This document shows positions 17,701-25,329 of a stretch of 64,000 nucleotides of DNA, piece after piece; the first letter of the stretch is position 1, and every line of letters begins with the position of its first letter. The notes beneath the pieces were generated by a model, which made no database searches, was not told the origin of the DNA, and worked only from the letters and a program-made list of their open reading frames with translations. This DNA comes from AP-16 sp963755055. Lineage in GTDB: Bacteria > Pseudomonadota > Alphaproteobacteria > Rhizobiales > Xanthobacteraceae. The stretch covers positions 434,001 through 498,000 of the forward strand of contig CAVWIS010000004.1 of NCBI GenBank assembly GCA_963755055.1, written 5' to 3'. The translations under genes were made by a program, and so were the position numbers.

Positions 17701-19249
17701 ATCAATGGGCTTCCGGCGTGGCTTGCCGATCTTTCGGACCACTGGCCCGCCGAAGTTTCATCGGTGCTGCTTACGGAGGTGAAGGCCGAGCTTGACACAA
17801 ACGAGCGCTATGGTCTGCTGTACGCAATCAGTCGAACGGACGCTCGGACCGTCAGCATCATGACCGCGCCGTTGCTTCAGGAATTTGAAACGCGCAGCGA
17901 TCTTTCGGCGGCGGTCCTTGAGCCAATTTTCGACGTGCTCAAACAAACGGCGGATGACCAGGCACGGGCGTGTCTGCTGAACCTATGCACGGACCGTTTT
18001 TCCGTTGCGGCCAACACGTCGGTTGCCAGCCTCTATATTGGGACCGCCTTTGGCATTGATTCGATTGTCGCGACAGAAGCGCTGTTGAAGCGCATCGACG
18101 GTCTCGACGCGCGCGACCAAACTGCGCTAGTGCAAGGTGTTTTACCTGCCGTCTTCGGCACGCGGTTCTCGCACGAGCGCAAACGGCCCAACATCGACCT
18201 GCGCAGCCTTGAAAGGCTGGTGCGCGTGGCGTACCGAACGATCCGTATCGAAGACGACCGCAACCGGCCAAGCGGTGTCGTCTACTCGCCAGATTTCTCG
18301 CGACCACGCGGAAGACGCCCGCGGTGCGGCCTTTAATCAGCTAACCGAGATTCCCGGTCTCGCGACGTTGAATGCGCTCATGGCCCTTACCGATGTTGGC
18401 GATTTTCCGATAGCGCCGGCGCACCTGCGTGCGCTGGCGCGCGAGCGAGCCGCGAAAGACTCTGAGGCGGCCCCGTGGCCGCCGGGCGAGGCCAGCGCAT
18501 ACGAGGAGAAATGTGAGTCCTTGCCACGCACGTCCGTGGACCTCCAGCGCCTTCTGCTGTCACGGCTCGAAGATCTTCAGCAGGACCTAAACCACGGCGA
18601 CTTTGGCCAAGGCGCTGTGTTACGCTCGCTGCCTCGCGAGCGTGACGTTCAGAACTTCTTGGCCCACCGTCTGCGAAGTGTGCAGGGCCGATCCTATGGC
18701 ATTGAACGTGAGCCCCATGTCGCAGACGAAAAGGAACCGGATATTCGGGCCCGGTCGGCCACGGACGCGAGCGTACCCATCGAAATAAAAGTAGCCGAGA
18801 GCTGAACTCTGGAGCAATTACACGACGCCCTCCGTGTCCAGCTTTGTGCGCGCTATCTGCGTGCACGGGATGCCAAGCACGGCATCCTGCTTCTTGCGCA
18901 CCAAAACGCGCGGCCACGCGGATGGAGCGACCCGCGAACGAGCTGACGTCTGACATTCGCTGAGGTTGTCGAGTTCTTGCGCCAGCAAGCACGTGAGATT
19001 GCGGGTGCCGATACCGATGCGCCGCAACCTGAGATCGCGGTGATCGATGTATCAAAGTGCGGCGATGTTGCCACCAAGGGCGCCGCATCACACGAGACCA
19101 CTAAGCGTGCAAAGCCCAAGCAAAGGCGGGTCGCCACGACTGACAAAACTAAGGCAGTTCGCCGTCGGTCAGCCGTCCAAAGCAAAAGTGTGCTCGACAG
19201 TTCGCGAACAGGCCGGAAACGTAACCGAAATTCTCGTCACGCCGACTAG
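14751..19249 (+). pseudogene. large P-loop NTPase with C-terminal PD-(D/E)XK nuclease, multiply disrupted
   Basis: One ancestral protein of about 1500 residues can be followed through shifting frames. It starts at TTG 14751 (AGAGGA five bases upstream) with LPFIALDRRFFEWR, then the Walker A motif LAEAGSGKTEE and a Walker B-like WFFVDSIDEAK. Frameshifts occur near 15915, 16973, 17640 and 18290. In-frame TGA codons at 18803 and 18944 interrupt the end. The last part contains EPDIRA...PIEIKVAE and, beyond the first stop, LHDALRVQLCARYL, the layout of a restriction-endonuclease-like domain. The helical middle resembles the sensor arrays of STAND/NACHT defence ATPases. Function would have been phage defence or similar. 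The gene is now dead or needs correction of several sequence errors. Confidence 0.75.
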
Positions 19250-19339
19250 CGTCGGATGTAGTCACGACGCAGGCGCTTGATCGATACGGCTCGGCTTTGG
19301 CACGCCTGCTCACAGAACGCCGAGAACGGAGACCCACGG

Positions 19340-19485
19340 CCGATCCGCCGATCGCGGGCGAGTAAAACCAGTCGGAAGACGCGGAATGACGGAGGCCAAA
19401 ATTCTCGCGGGCTTCGACGCGCGGCACATCGTAGCGGAACCGAGCCGCCGTCACCGTCGGCCCAGTTGTATCGATCCGATCCAGG
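19340..19485 (-). pseudogene. fragment of a small conserved hypothetical gene
   Basis: On the minus strand it reads FRYDVPRVEARENF...WFYSPAIGG, closely matching FRYAVPPVEARENF...RFYSPAIGG at 57935-58160. No start codon or complete frame is present here. The product is unknown. Confidence 0.5.
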
Positions 19486-19510
19486 CCGGCCCCCCGATGA
19501 TCTTGGCCGC

Positions 19511-19550
19511 CCCGGCGTCGCTAGCGGGGCCCACATTGGTGAAAGTGCTC
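19511..19550 (+). pseudogene. short fragment of the ModA-like gene
   Basis: GCGGGGCCCACATTGGTGAA matches the segment of the intact binding-protein gene near 13995-14015 that encodes SGAHMVKVL, but with an extra T that breaks the frame. It is about 40 bases long and is flanked by other debris. Confidence 0.5.
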
Positions 19551-19688
19551 GAAGAAGATGGCCGATGATGGTGTCTTGCTCGATGATGCCGAGCCGCGCG
19601 AAGCTGATTGAGCGGTGCAGGGACATTGAGCGGCGCGCCAATGCGGCGCGGGCATAGCCGTCGTCCCCTTCTGCAGCAGGGCCGCGCC

Positions 19689-20972
19689 TTACGGCCCGCG
19701 AGCGGGCGCCACTTTTTTCCGATGGGTTAATGGCGGGCCGAGGAGGCGGTGTCCGGCCCGATAAAGACGACGCGAAAGCAGATGAAGCCCGCTCGGTCTT
19801 GCTCCAATTAGCTCGTCCCGGATTTGCTGCAAATCATCCGGCGCGTTGAGGAATGCCTGAAATCCCGTATCCCAGACGGCGGCGGTCCGATCCTGCGAGA
19901 CGATCCAGTTCCCGATGCGGGTTCCGCGTTGCCGCTCCGAGATATGAACCTGGAGCTTGTGGAACAGTTGGACGGTCTTTGCCTCGGGGTAGGGAGAGTA
20001 CATGTCGTGCTCGAAGCCCTTCGGCCAGTAGTCGACGACAAGCACAGGTGGCTGCCGTGCGCGCGATCGAGCCTCGCCAAGCCAGGTGTTGAGGTGCAGG
20101 TCGGCCAAACCCGATCCGATGACAAAGATGATGTCGGCCCGCATCGCGTCGCGGGCCATCATCGAATAGTAATGGGCAAAGGGACGTTGCTGCACGCGAG
20201 ACAGCTTCTCAAGGCCGGTGATCACCGCGGTCAGAAGAACGGAGGTGCCGTCCATCCGGGACTGGGAACTGCCGGAAAAGGACGAGTGCTTCAGAGCCTC
20301 TGCGCGGTCGTCGAACCAGAAGAGTTCCCCGATGTCTCCATAGGGCGGGGCCTGAAAGCCCATATGCACCGAGCCGTGCAGGTATGCGACCGCATCGCGA
20401 CGCTCCCGGTACCAAGACCGCTCCAGGTCGAAGCGCCTGCCCGTGCCATGAACCCTTCCGAAGCCTGTGTAGAGGTCAGGAACGGCCTGAAGGATGAAGT
20501 CGTCGTAGTTCGTCGTGTAGAGGCGCGTGACGTATTGCGAGCGCAGAAGCTCCACAGAGTTCGAGAGCGGACCCAGTCCAATCGGGTTGCCGCCGCACGA
20601 GCGCGAGACCTCGCCGTATATGACCTCTGCGATCTTGCCGCAGAGCGCGTCCAATGCAGCTTTTGGCAGGCCGGTCGTGTCGGACAGAAACGGATGCATG
20701 ATCGGCTTGAACTCGTCGGCCGCGCCCGGCGTGGGACCGAAGGCGAACCGCAGCTCATGTGCGACGTGGTAGATGTGTTCGAAATTCACCGGCCCCTGGA
20801 GGTACCCGCCGAGCCGTCTTTTGATTTCCCTGAACGCAGCGTCCCCGCCTGTGCGCTGCATCCAACTGTCCGCCAGCACCGCCTGCTCAATGGCTGCGGT
20901 AAGCGCAGGGGTTGAGGGTGCCTTGTATTCGACCGAGGCGCCGGCCCCGAACAGTACGATCGCTCTCCTCAA
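19689..20972 (-). CDS. SIR2-like domain protein (putative NADase-type defence effector)
   Basis: This intact 427-residue protein has the NAD-binding fold of the SIR2-like (SIR2_2) group: LFGAGAS at residues 8-13, YTTNYDDF with the NAD-contacting Asn at 155, and AYLHGSVH with the candidate catalytic His at 199. IFVIGSGLADLH completes the fold. In phage-defence systems such domains usually degrade NAD+ to halt infection; deacetylase activity is less likely without zinc cysteines. The start is TTG with GGAGGA nine bases upstream. It lies next to the wrecked NTPase-nuclease gene on the opposite strand and is bracketed by tRNA-fMet relics, as expected for a defence module. No partner gene remains intact beside it. 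Confidence 0.8.
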   Translation of the reverse strand: MRRAIVLFGAGASVEYKAPSTPALTAAIEQAVLADSWMQRTGGDAAFREIKRRLGGYLQGPVNFEHIYHVAHELRFAFGPTPGAADEFKPIMHPFLSDTTGLPKAALDALCGKIAEVIYGEVSRSCGGNPIGLGPLSNSVELLRSQYVTRLYTTNYDDFILQAVPDLYTGFGRVHGTGRRFDLERSWYRERRDAVAYLHGSVHMGFQAPPYGDIGELFWFDDRAEALKHSSFSGSSQSRMDGTSVLLTAVITGLEKLSRVQQRPFAHYYSMMARDAMRADIIFVIGSGLADLHLNTWLGEARSRARQPPVLVVDYWPKGFEHDMYSPYPEAKTVQLFHKLQVHISERQRGTRIGNWIVSQDRTAAVWDTGFQAFLNAPDDLQQIRDELIGARPSGLHLLSRRLYRAGHRLLGPPLTHRKKVAPARGP

Positions 20973-21105
20973 GTGCTGTGTCCTCCTGCCTTCCTGGTCG
21001 CTACGGGCTAAACCGGAATTCTATCGAGACGTCAATCTCTTGGGCGCACAGGGGGGCCATTTTTTGAATCCCGTTCTTGAGCAAAGAGCTTGGATTATAA
21101 CATTG

Positions 21106-21203
21106 CGCAAGGTGGAGCAGCCCGGTACCCCGTCAGGCTCATAATCTGAAGCAGGTGCTTCAAAATCTGAAGGTCGGCGCTTCAAATGCACATCCGGCAG
21201 CCA
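21106..21203 (+). pseudogene. full-length tRNA-fMet pseudogene with internal duplication
   Basis: CGCAAGGTGGAGCAGCCCGG at 21106 matches the 5' end of initiator tRNA with two G-to-A changes. The anticodon arm is CAGGCTCATAATCTG. The T loop is TTCAAAT and the end reads GCAGCCA. After the anticodon arm a 21-base tandem duplication (the unit beginning TCTGAAG) is inserted, and the stems are mismatched. It cannot fold as a functional tRNA. It sits between the SIR2 gene and the Abi operon and looks like an internal module border. Confidence 0.75.
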
Positions 21204-21269
21204 TCTTTTCTTAGCAATATCAATGAAATAGTCCGCCTCCGGCAAACTTTGTTATTCAAACCGGCACCC

Positions 21270-22016
21270 TCAGACGTTGTCGACAATCCGGCGAAGGACT
21301 CCGGCGGCCATCATTTCTTCGGTCGCGACCAATACATCCGTGATCGTGGGGTCGTTGTGGCCCTTCGGATTCCGTATCTCACCGAAGGCTCCGGTGAATA
21401 GCTCGCAGCGCGCCTTCTGCCTTGGACGCGGTGCACTCTTGTCCCGCAACGGACCCGTATCGGGATCGAATGCCTTTTTCATGAGCGCCGCGCCAAAATC
21501 CGTGCTGGCGAAGCCACCCTTCGTCCGCACCGCTACTTCGAGCGATTTGAAGGCTTCGAAAACCGCTGTGTCGTAGTCACCGCCGGTGAAGGCGTTCCAT
21601 GCAGCATCCGGCAAGGCTGGGTGAAACATCTCGCGGGAGAATTTGGATCGCATGCGCGCCCCCTCGTAATCCGTTCCCGCATGCGCGCTTTTTCCCAGCG
21701 CGGAGGGCACGCGGTAGCCGTTCTTTCCATTATCTGGGTCGGGCTCCTCGATGAACCCGCCGTCCTCGAGCCCCTTCCATGCACGGGCGATACGGCGCTG
21801 AAGGTCGGTTCTCGCCTGGATGCTGTACGGGTAGCCGTTGGTCTCGAACAGCCCATTGGAGATTGCGTCACGCGTCACCATGGGATGCAAGCCGTCCGCG
21901 CAATATTCGACGACGTGGCGGAGGAGAATTCGTTCGATCTCCCGAACCGGCGCCGCGAGCAGTTGCTCCACGGTGGGATATTGCGCGATGATCGCGTTGC
22001 TGTGGGACCTTGGCAT
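21270..22016 (-). CDS. TIGR02391/Ymh family protein, putative HEPN RNase
   Basis: A 248-residue protein. The N-terminal half (VEQLLAAPVREIERILLRHV...) looks like a helical binding region with a winged-helix-like stretch. The C-terminal half carries FHPALPDAAW, YDTAVFEAFKSLEVAVR and FGEIRNPKGHND. R215 and H220 in RNPKGH fit the Rx4H motif of HEPN ribonucleases, a superfamily that includes many abortive-infection toxins. ATG 22016 lies eight bases past the stop of AbiEii. A GTG at 22028 overlaps that stop as GTGA, which would couple translation tightly. Third gene of the AbiEi-AbiEii operon. RNase activity is inferred from the motif only. Confidence 0.72.
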   Translation of the reverse strand: MPRSHSNAIIAQYPTVEQLLAAPVREIERILLRHVVEYCADGLHPMVTRDAISNGLFETNGYPYSIQARTDLQRRIARAWKGLEDGGFIEEPDPDNGKNGYRVPSALGKSAHAGTDYEGARMRSKFSREMFHPALPDAAWNAFTGGDYDTAVFEAFKSLEVAVRTKGGFASTDFGAALMKKAFDPDTGPLRDKSAPRPRQKARCELFTGAFGEIRNPKGHNDPTITDVLVATEEMMAAGVLRRIVDNV

Positions 22017-22024
22017 TGGCGCGT

Positions 22025-22966
22025 TCACTTGGCCCCAGGTGGAGGCTTTTTGAGCTCTTGCGACAGACTCTTCAAGGTTTGAAGGGCTGTCGCAAAATCT
22101 GGTTGATCGCCGTACACCATATCGCGGATGAACGTAGCGTAATTCTGTGCACACGTCTCATCTGCCGCGATGCCATCGATCGCCTTCAGCGTTTCGACAA
22201 GCGGGTCAGCCTCATAGGCGGGAAAGTCCCGGCCGTAGGTCTTCGCATCATCAACCATAATCTCGCGAGCCAAGCTTGCCACGTCGGCGAGGTCGTATTG
22301 CTCCCGGATGAGATGCAAGTCATGAACATGACGTATGAGCGTCGGATCGCGTGACTTTCGCAACCCCGCAAGCTCGGCACCGACGCGGCGCGTGAGGCCG
22401 ACCAATTTCTCCGCTGCGGTTTCCGGGATGGCGGCGCAAGCGATGGCCACAACTTCGGCCGGGCGATCGAAAGCCTCGGCAACAAAGGAGCGGACAGATT
22501 GTTCGGTCGAGGGCCGCCGCACGGGCCACGCAGAGGTTTCAATCTTTATTTCCGGACGCAACACGCCTTCACCCTTGACGATCGCGTCGTAAGGCAACTG
22601 GTACAGCGTGTAGCGCCCCTCATACATCGCTTTCCGATGGTCGGGATTTTGCGGATCGAACACGAACCCCGCACCAAGGAGCGCGTCCGTGATGGTCTTG
22701 CGAAGTTTGCGGAGGTTCCCGCGGGTTGCGAGATTTTTGGGGACAATCTTGAGATCGATATCTTCCGACATGCGCCGGATAAGGCCGTGCGCGCGGCTCA
22801 ACGCTGTCCCGCCGCCGAACACCAGCGTGAACGGTGCTGTGTCGGCGGCAGCGATAGCAGCAAGCGCCTTGACGACATGCCAATCTTTCTCGGCGAGTGC
22901 CGGGCTCGGCAACCCAAAATGCTCGCTGACTTCGATCAGCTCTTCCAGGGTTGGCCTATCGCTCAA
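22025..22966 (-). CDS. AbiEii/AbiGii-type nucleotidyltransferase toxin
   Basis: This 314-residue protein has the minimal nucleotidyltransferase signature FGGGTALSRAHGLIRRMSED then IDLK: GGGTAL at 51-56 and the DxD at 69-71. AbiEii toxins of type IV toxin-antitoxin systems transfer nucleotides to tRNA or other targets and stop growth after phage infection. Start choice: TTG 22966 gives MSDRPTLEELIEV, has GGAG seven bases upstream and overlaps the AbiEi gene by 11 bases. The longer frame to 23197 is only a shadow of AbiEi. Catalytic residues look intact. Confidence 0.85.
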   Translation of the reverse strand: MSDRPTLEELIEVSEHFGLPSPALAEKDWHVVKALAAIAAADTAPFTLVFGGGTALSRAHGLIRRMSEDIDLKIVPKNLATRGNLRKLRKTITDALLGAGFVFDPQNPDHRKAMYEGRYTLYQLPYDAIVKGEGVLRPEIKIETSAWPVRRPSTEQSVRSFVAEAFDRPAEVVAIACAAIPETAAEKLVGLTRRVGAELAGLRKSRDPTLIRHVHDLHLIREQYDLADVASLAREIMVDDAKTYGRDFPAYEADPLVETLKAIDGIAADETCAQNYATFIRDMVYGDQPDFATALQTLKSLSQELKKPPPGAK

Positions 22967-23372
22967 GAACCAACTCCGACTTGCCGTACCGAAGTTGCCG
23001 CGAAAAACGTCCCTTGACGCGCACGACGGGATTGACGGGGACCTGCGTTGACCGCCCCTCGTTGTAGGCCCTTTCGGATTTAGTCGGCTCCCATTCGACG
23101 CCAAGCTTGTCGAGAGCTTGCCGTGCCGCACTGATGAAGCCATTTGAGCTCTGAAGGACCGGCTTGCCTGACAGGCGCGATTTGAAGGCGCGGCCATAGA
23201 CGCCGTAACCGAGCCGCACCAGCCGCCCGTCCTCCATGAGCCGCCGCAAAACGCGTAGGACCTGATCCTCCCCGCCGAGGTCAGTGAATTCGCGTGTGAG
23301 GAATACGTCCTCGCCTGCCCGGCGAGCCATCCGGCCCTCGATTCTCTCTCGCAGCGTCTTCCGCCGAGGCAT
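22956..23372 (-). CDS. AbiEi-like antitoxin / repressor (DUF6088 type)
   Basis: A 138-residue protein starting MPRRKTLRERIEGRM, with a winged-helix part (EFTDLGGEDQVLRVLRRLME, then GRLVRLGYGVYGRA), as in AbiEi antitoxins, which repress their own operon. The start has AGGAAG nine bases upstream; an earlier in-frame ATG at 23399 lies inside the operator. It is first in a three-gene operon with AbiEii and the HEPN-type protein. It ends in RYGKSELVLER, overlapping the next start. Confidence 0.82.
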   Translation of the reverse strand: MPRRKTLRERIEGRMARRAGEDVFLTREFTDLGGEDQVLRVLRRLMEDGRLVRLGYGVYGRAFKSRLSGKPVLQSSNGFISAARQALDKLGVEWEPTKSERAYNEGRSTQVPVNPVVRVKGRFSRQLRYGKSELVLER

Positions 23373-23383
23373 GATAGTCTTCC

Positions 23384-23422
23384 TGCAAAAACCCGACACT
23401 CAATATATGCAAAAATCCGACA
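23384..23422 (-). promoter_or_regulatory. two-repeat operator of the AbiEi operon
   Basis: TGTCGGATTTTTGCA (23422-23408) and TGTCGGGTTTTTGCA (23398-23384) are direct repeats, identical at 14 of 15 bases, spaced 24 bases apart. One fills the promoter spacer and the other lies just after the -10 box. This is a likely binding site for AbiEi autorepression. Confidence 0.6.
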
Positions 23423-23430
23423 TCTTGCAA
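23402..23430 (-). promoter_or_regulatory. promoter of the AbiEi-AbiEii-HEPN operon
   Basis: TTGCAA (23430-23425) and TATATT (23407-23402) stand exactly 17 bases apart on the minus strand, about 30 bases before the AbiEi start codon. The flanks are AT-rich. The operator repeats overlap it. Confidence 0.6.
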
Positions 23431-23564
23431 TGAAAATTCAATAATATTCAATAATGTACGAAGATTTAATCGCCCCCATGGTATATCGCCCGCTTCCGGA
23501 AAGGGCGAATGCCTCTGACCAACCCAACAGCCAACCCGCGAACAGCTTCGATTCTCGGGATCTG

Positions 23565-23818
23565 GCGATCCAGCAGATCCCCGAGCTGATGGGCGTCAAG
23601 TGATCCGGTTCCTGCAGACGCCGGAGTTGGCCGCGGTGATCAGCAAGCACGGACTGGAGCCGGCGGCCGCGGGGGCGCCGGCGAAGGCATCTTGAGCGCA
23701 TCCCGATCGGGATGGCGCATGTCCTCGTCGACGCATCGGTCGTCAGCTGCCGGGGCGGTGCGAATCTTCGGGAGCAGGGTGACTACCTGTTTACGCTCGT
23801 CACCCTCATAACCTGAAG
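23565..23818 (+). pseudogene. 3' remnant of the ModA-like gene (right border copy)
   Basis: It matches 14116-14151 and then jumps to 14255 onward: PELMGVK is followed at once by a stop in the old frame because 103 bases are missing. The rest follows the parent through its stop codon region (to about 23695) and on to the tRNA-like CTCATAACCTGAAG. It forms the right-hand partner of the island-border repeat. Confidence 0.75.
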
Positions 23819-23830
23819 CTCGCCCGTTCC
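23770..23830 (+). pseudogene. tRNA-fMet fragment at the right island border
   Basis: GGGAGCAGGGTGACTACCTG then ACGCTCGTCACCCTCATAAC and CTGAAG parallels the relic at 14431-14479. The anticodon loop CTCATAA is kept, but its 5' stem (CACC) no longer pairs with CCTG. The sequence beyond merges into the downstream flank of the broken hydratase gene. Confidence 0.6.
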
Positions 23831-24766
23831 GATCCTCGCCCGTCACTCCACGAACGCAACCTCTGCCGCGCCGAGCCCGGCGAAACTGACGCCACAGACA
23901 TCGCCCGGCTTCAGGTAGCGCAGCCCGGTGCACGACCCGCAGGTGACGAACTGGCCCGCCTTGACGCCGCCGGCGGACCGCATCATCTCGACCGGCGCGA
24001 CCGCGACGCCGAGCGGATCGCCTGTCGGGTGGCCGCCGATCTGCTCCACCACCGTCTCGCCGTTGACGGTGAGCGTGACCTAGAGCCTGCCGAGCTCCAG
24101 GCTGCGCCAGCCTGCGGTCGGCGCACCGTGGACGAAGCCGCCGTTGCTGACGCAATCCGCGAGCTTGTCCAGGAAGCCGGCGGCGTCGGGGTCGGCGAAG
24201 CGGCTGGTCACCACCTCGATCGCCGCGCAGGCATCGAGGGCGGCGGCAACCTCCTCGCGTCTGTAGGGCGCGGCGCGCGGCGGCAGATCGCGGCGAAAAC
24301 GGAACGCGACCTCGCCCTCGACGCCGCATTGCGGTGTCTCCATCGCGGACATGCGCGCCGGCGTGGCCCGGATGGTCGGCGCATAGATCGGGGCGCGCAC
24401 GCCCGCGGCGATCGACCACGGCCCGTCCATCGCCGCGGCGGCCGGCGAACCGCCTGGGGCGGGCGCCGGATTGCCGGGCGCCGAAGCATTGGCCTTGAAG
24501 GCCCCGACCGCGGTGCCGAGCATCGCGGTCACGGCGTCCTGGATCGCATGGGCCTCCGCGACGCTGCGCGGGCGGCAGTCCTCGGGCAGCGGGCCGATGC
24601 GGGCTCGCGTTTGTCTGGCGGCGGCCAGCAGGGAAGGCGGCCGCGGCGATGCGAGTGGGGTCCATGGACGTCTCTTTCATAGTGTCCGGTTCGCCGAGCC
24701 GGGGCCCGGCGGTCTGGTGCCGGCCACAATACGACAGGCCGCAAGAGCGGGAAGCCGACGAATATC
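23805..24766 (+). repeat. left copy of 0.96-kb direct repeat flanking the signalling module
   Basis: 962 bases that match 37834-38794 in the same orientation, from CTCATAACCTGAAG at one end to AAGCCGACGAATATC at the other. Only scattered substitutions and one single-base insertion separate them. Each copy contains the hydratase gene and its upstream region. The roughly 13-kb segment between the copies carries the acyl-CoA ligase and the signalling genes. Confidence 0.85.
23843..24665 (-). pseudogene. 2-keto-4-pentenoate hydratase-like gene, broken copy
   Basis: It is near-identical to the intact gene at 37872-38693 but has two lesions. An extra A in CAGGGAAGGC close to the start (about 24630) shifts the frame after roughly ten codons. 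CTCGAG has become CTCTAG (stop at 24082-24080), which replaces a glutamate in ELGRL(E)VTL. The C-terminal part (GGHPTGDPLGVAV, GSCTGLRYLKPGD) is still readable. Not functional as it stands. Confidence 0.85.
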
Positions 24767-24782
24767 ACATCGGGGACTCGAG

Positions 24783-24885
24783 GGACGCATCAGGTCGGAG
24801 AAATTCAACTGCGGCTCATCGAGTATGCTCCCGGCTACCTCGCCGATCATTGGTGCTCAAAGGGCCATATCATTTACGTCGTCGC
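24783..24885 (+). pseudogene. internal fragment of a DHCW-motif cupin gene
   Basis: 103 bases match 43288-43390, the middle of the intact cupin gene, encoding RTHQVGEIQLRL and YLADHWCSKGHI with a few silent changes. It is fused directly to a piece of the ModA-like gene at its right side. There is no start or stop of its own. Confidence 0.8.
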
Positions 24886-25073
24886 GCCGGCCGCCGAGTT
24901 GAAGATCCTGACAACGCCGGCCCTGACCGAGGCGTGGCACGAGCTCGCTCCGAAATTCGAGGCGACCGGGCACAAGCTCACCCTCGTGTTTGCGGCGTCC
25001 GGCGCCATCGCCAAGCGGGTGGCGGACGGCGAGACCGCCGATCTCCTGGTCAGCACGCCGGCCGCGATCGAGG
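24886..25073 (+). pseudogene. 5' remnant of the ModA-like gene
   Basis: It matches 13625-13811, encoding ELKILTTPALTEAWHELAPK through LLVSTPAAIE, without the signal peptide and without the second lobe. It may be read in frame after a cupin piece, but the chimera lacks any start signal. After 25073 the similarity stops. Confidence 0.8.
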
Positions 25074-25329
25074 TGATGGATCCGGCATTCGGCGTGATCA
25101 TGCACGACATTCAGCGCTCCGACGAGCCTTCGTCGCCGTCGCGCTGCCGCCTCCGCGGCGAGCTTGCAGGCGCCGGCCTGAACGCGCGGGAGGGGCGGTA
25201 GCAGCGGGTGTTCCCGTCAGCCGGCGCCGATGCGTCCGAGCCACACGCCGATCGCGATCCTGCGGAGCTACCTCAGCGGCTACGCCGCCTGAGGGGGCAG
25301 GAGACGGATCACGTGCCCGTCCGCGCCCG
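25074..25329. other. unassigned stretch between gene debris and acyl-CoA ligase
   Basis: No gene recognised. A short frame DPAFGVIMHDIQRSDEP at 25078-25128 may be the tail of another fragment, but I cannot identify a parent. The 3' end of the acyl-CoA ligase lies on the other strand immediately after. Confidence 0.4.

Noticed and set aside
21106..21203. Functional initiator tRNA
   Set aside because: A 21-base duplication interrupts the molecule and the T and acceptor stems do not pair.
22967..23197. N-terminal extension of the AbiEii protein
   Set aside because: The extra 77 codons overlap the AbiEi gene and are its shadow; a TTG with a ribosome site at 22966 begins the family-like sequence.
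14456..25073. Active integrative element with its own integrase
   Set aside because: No tyrosine or serine recombinase, relaxase or phage structural gene was seen in the region, so only a relic or passively accreted island is supported.
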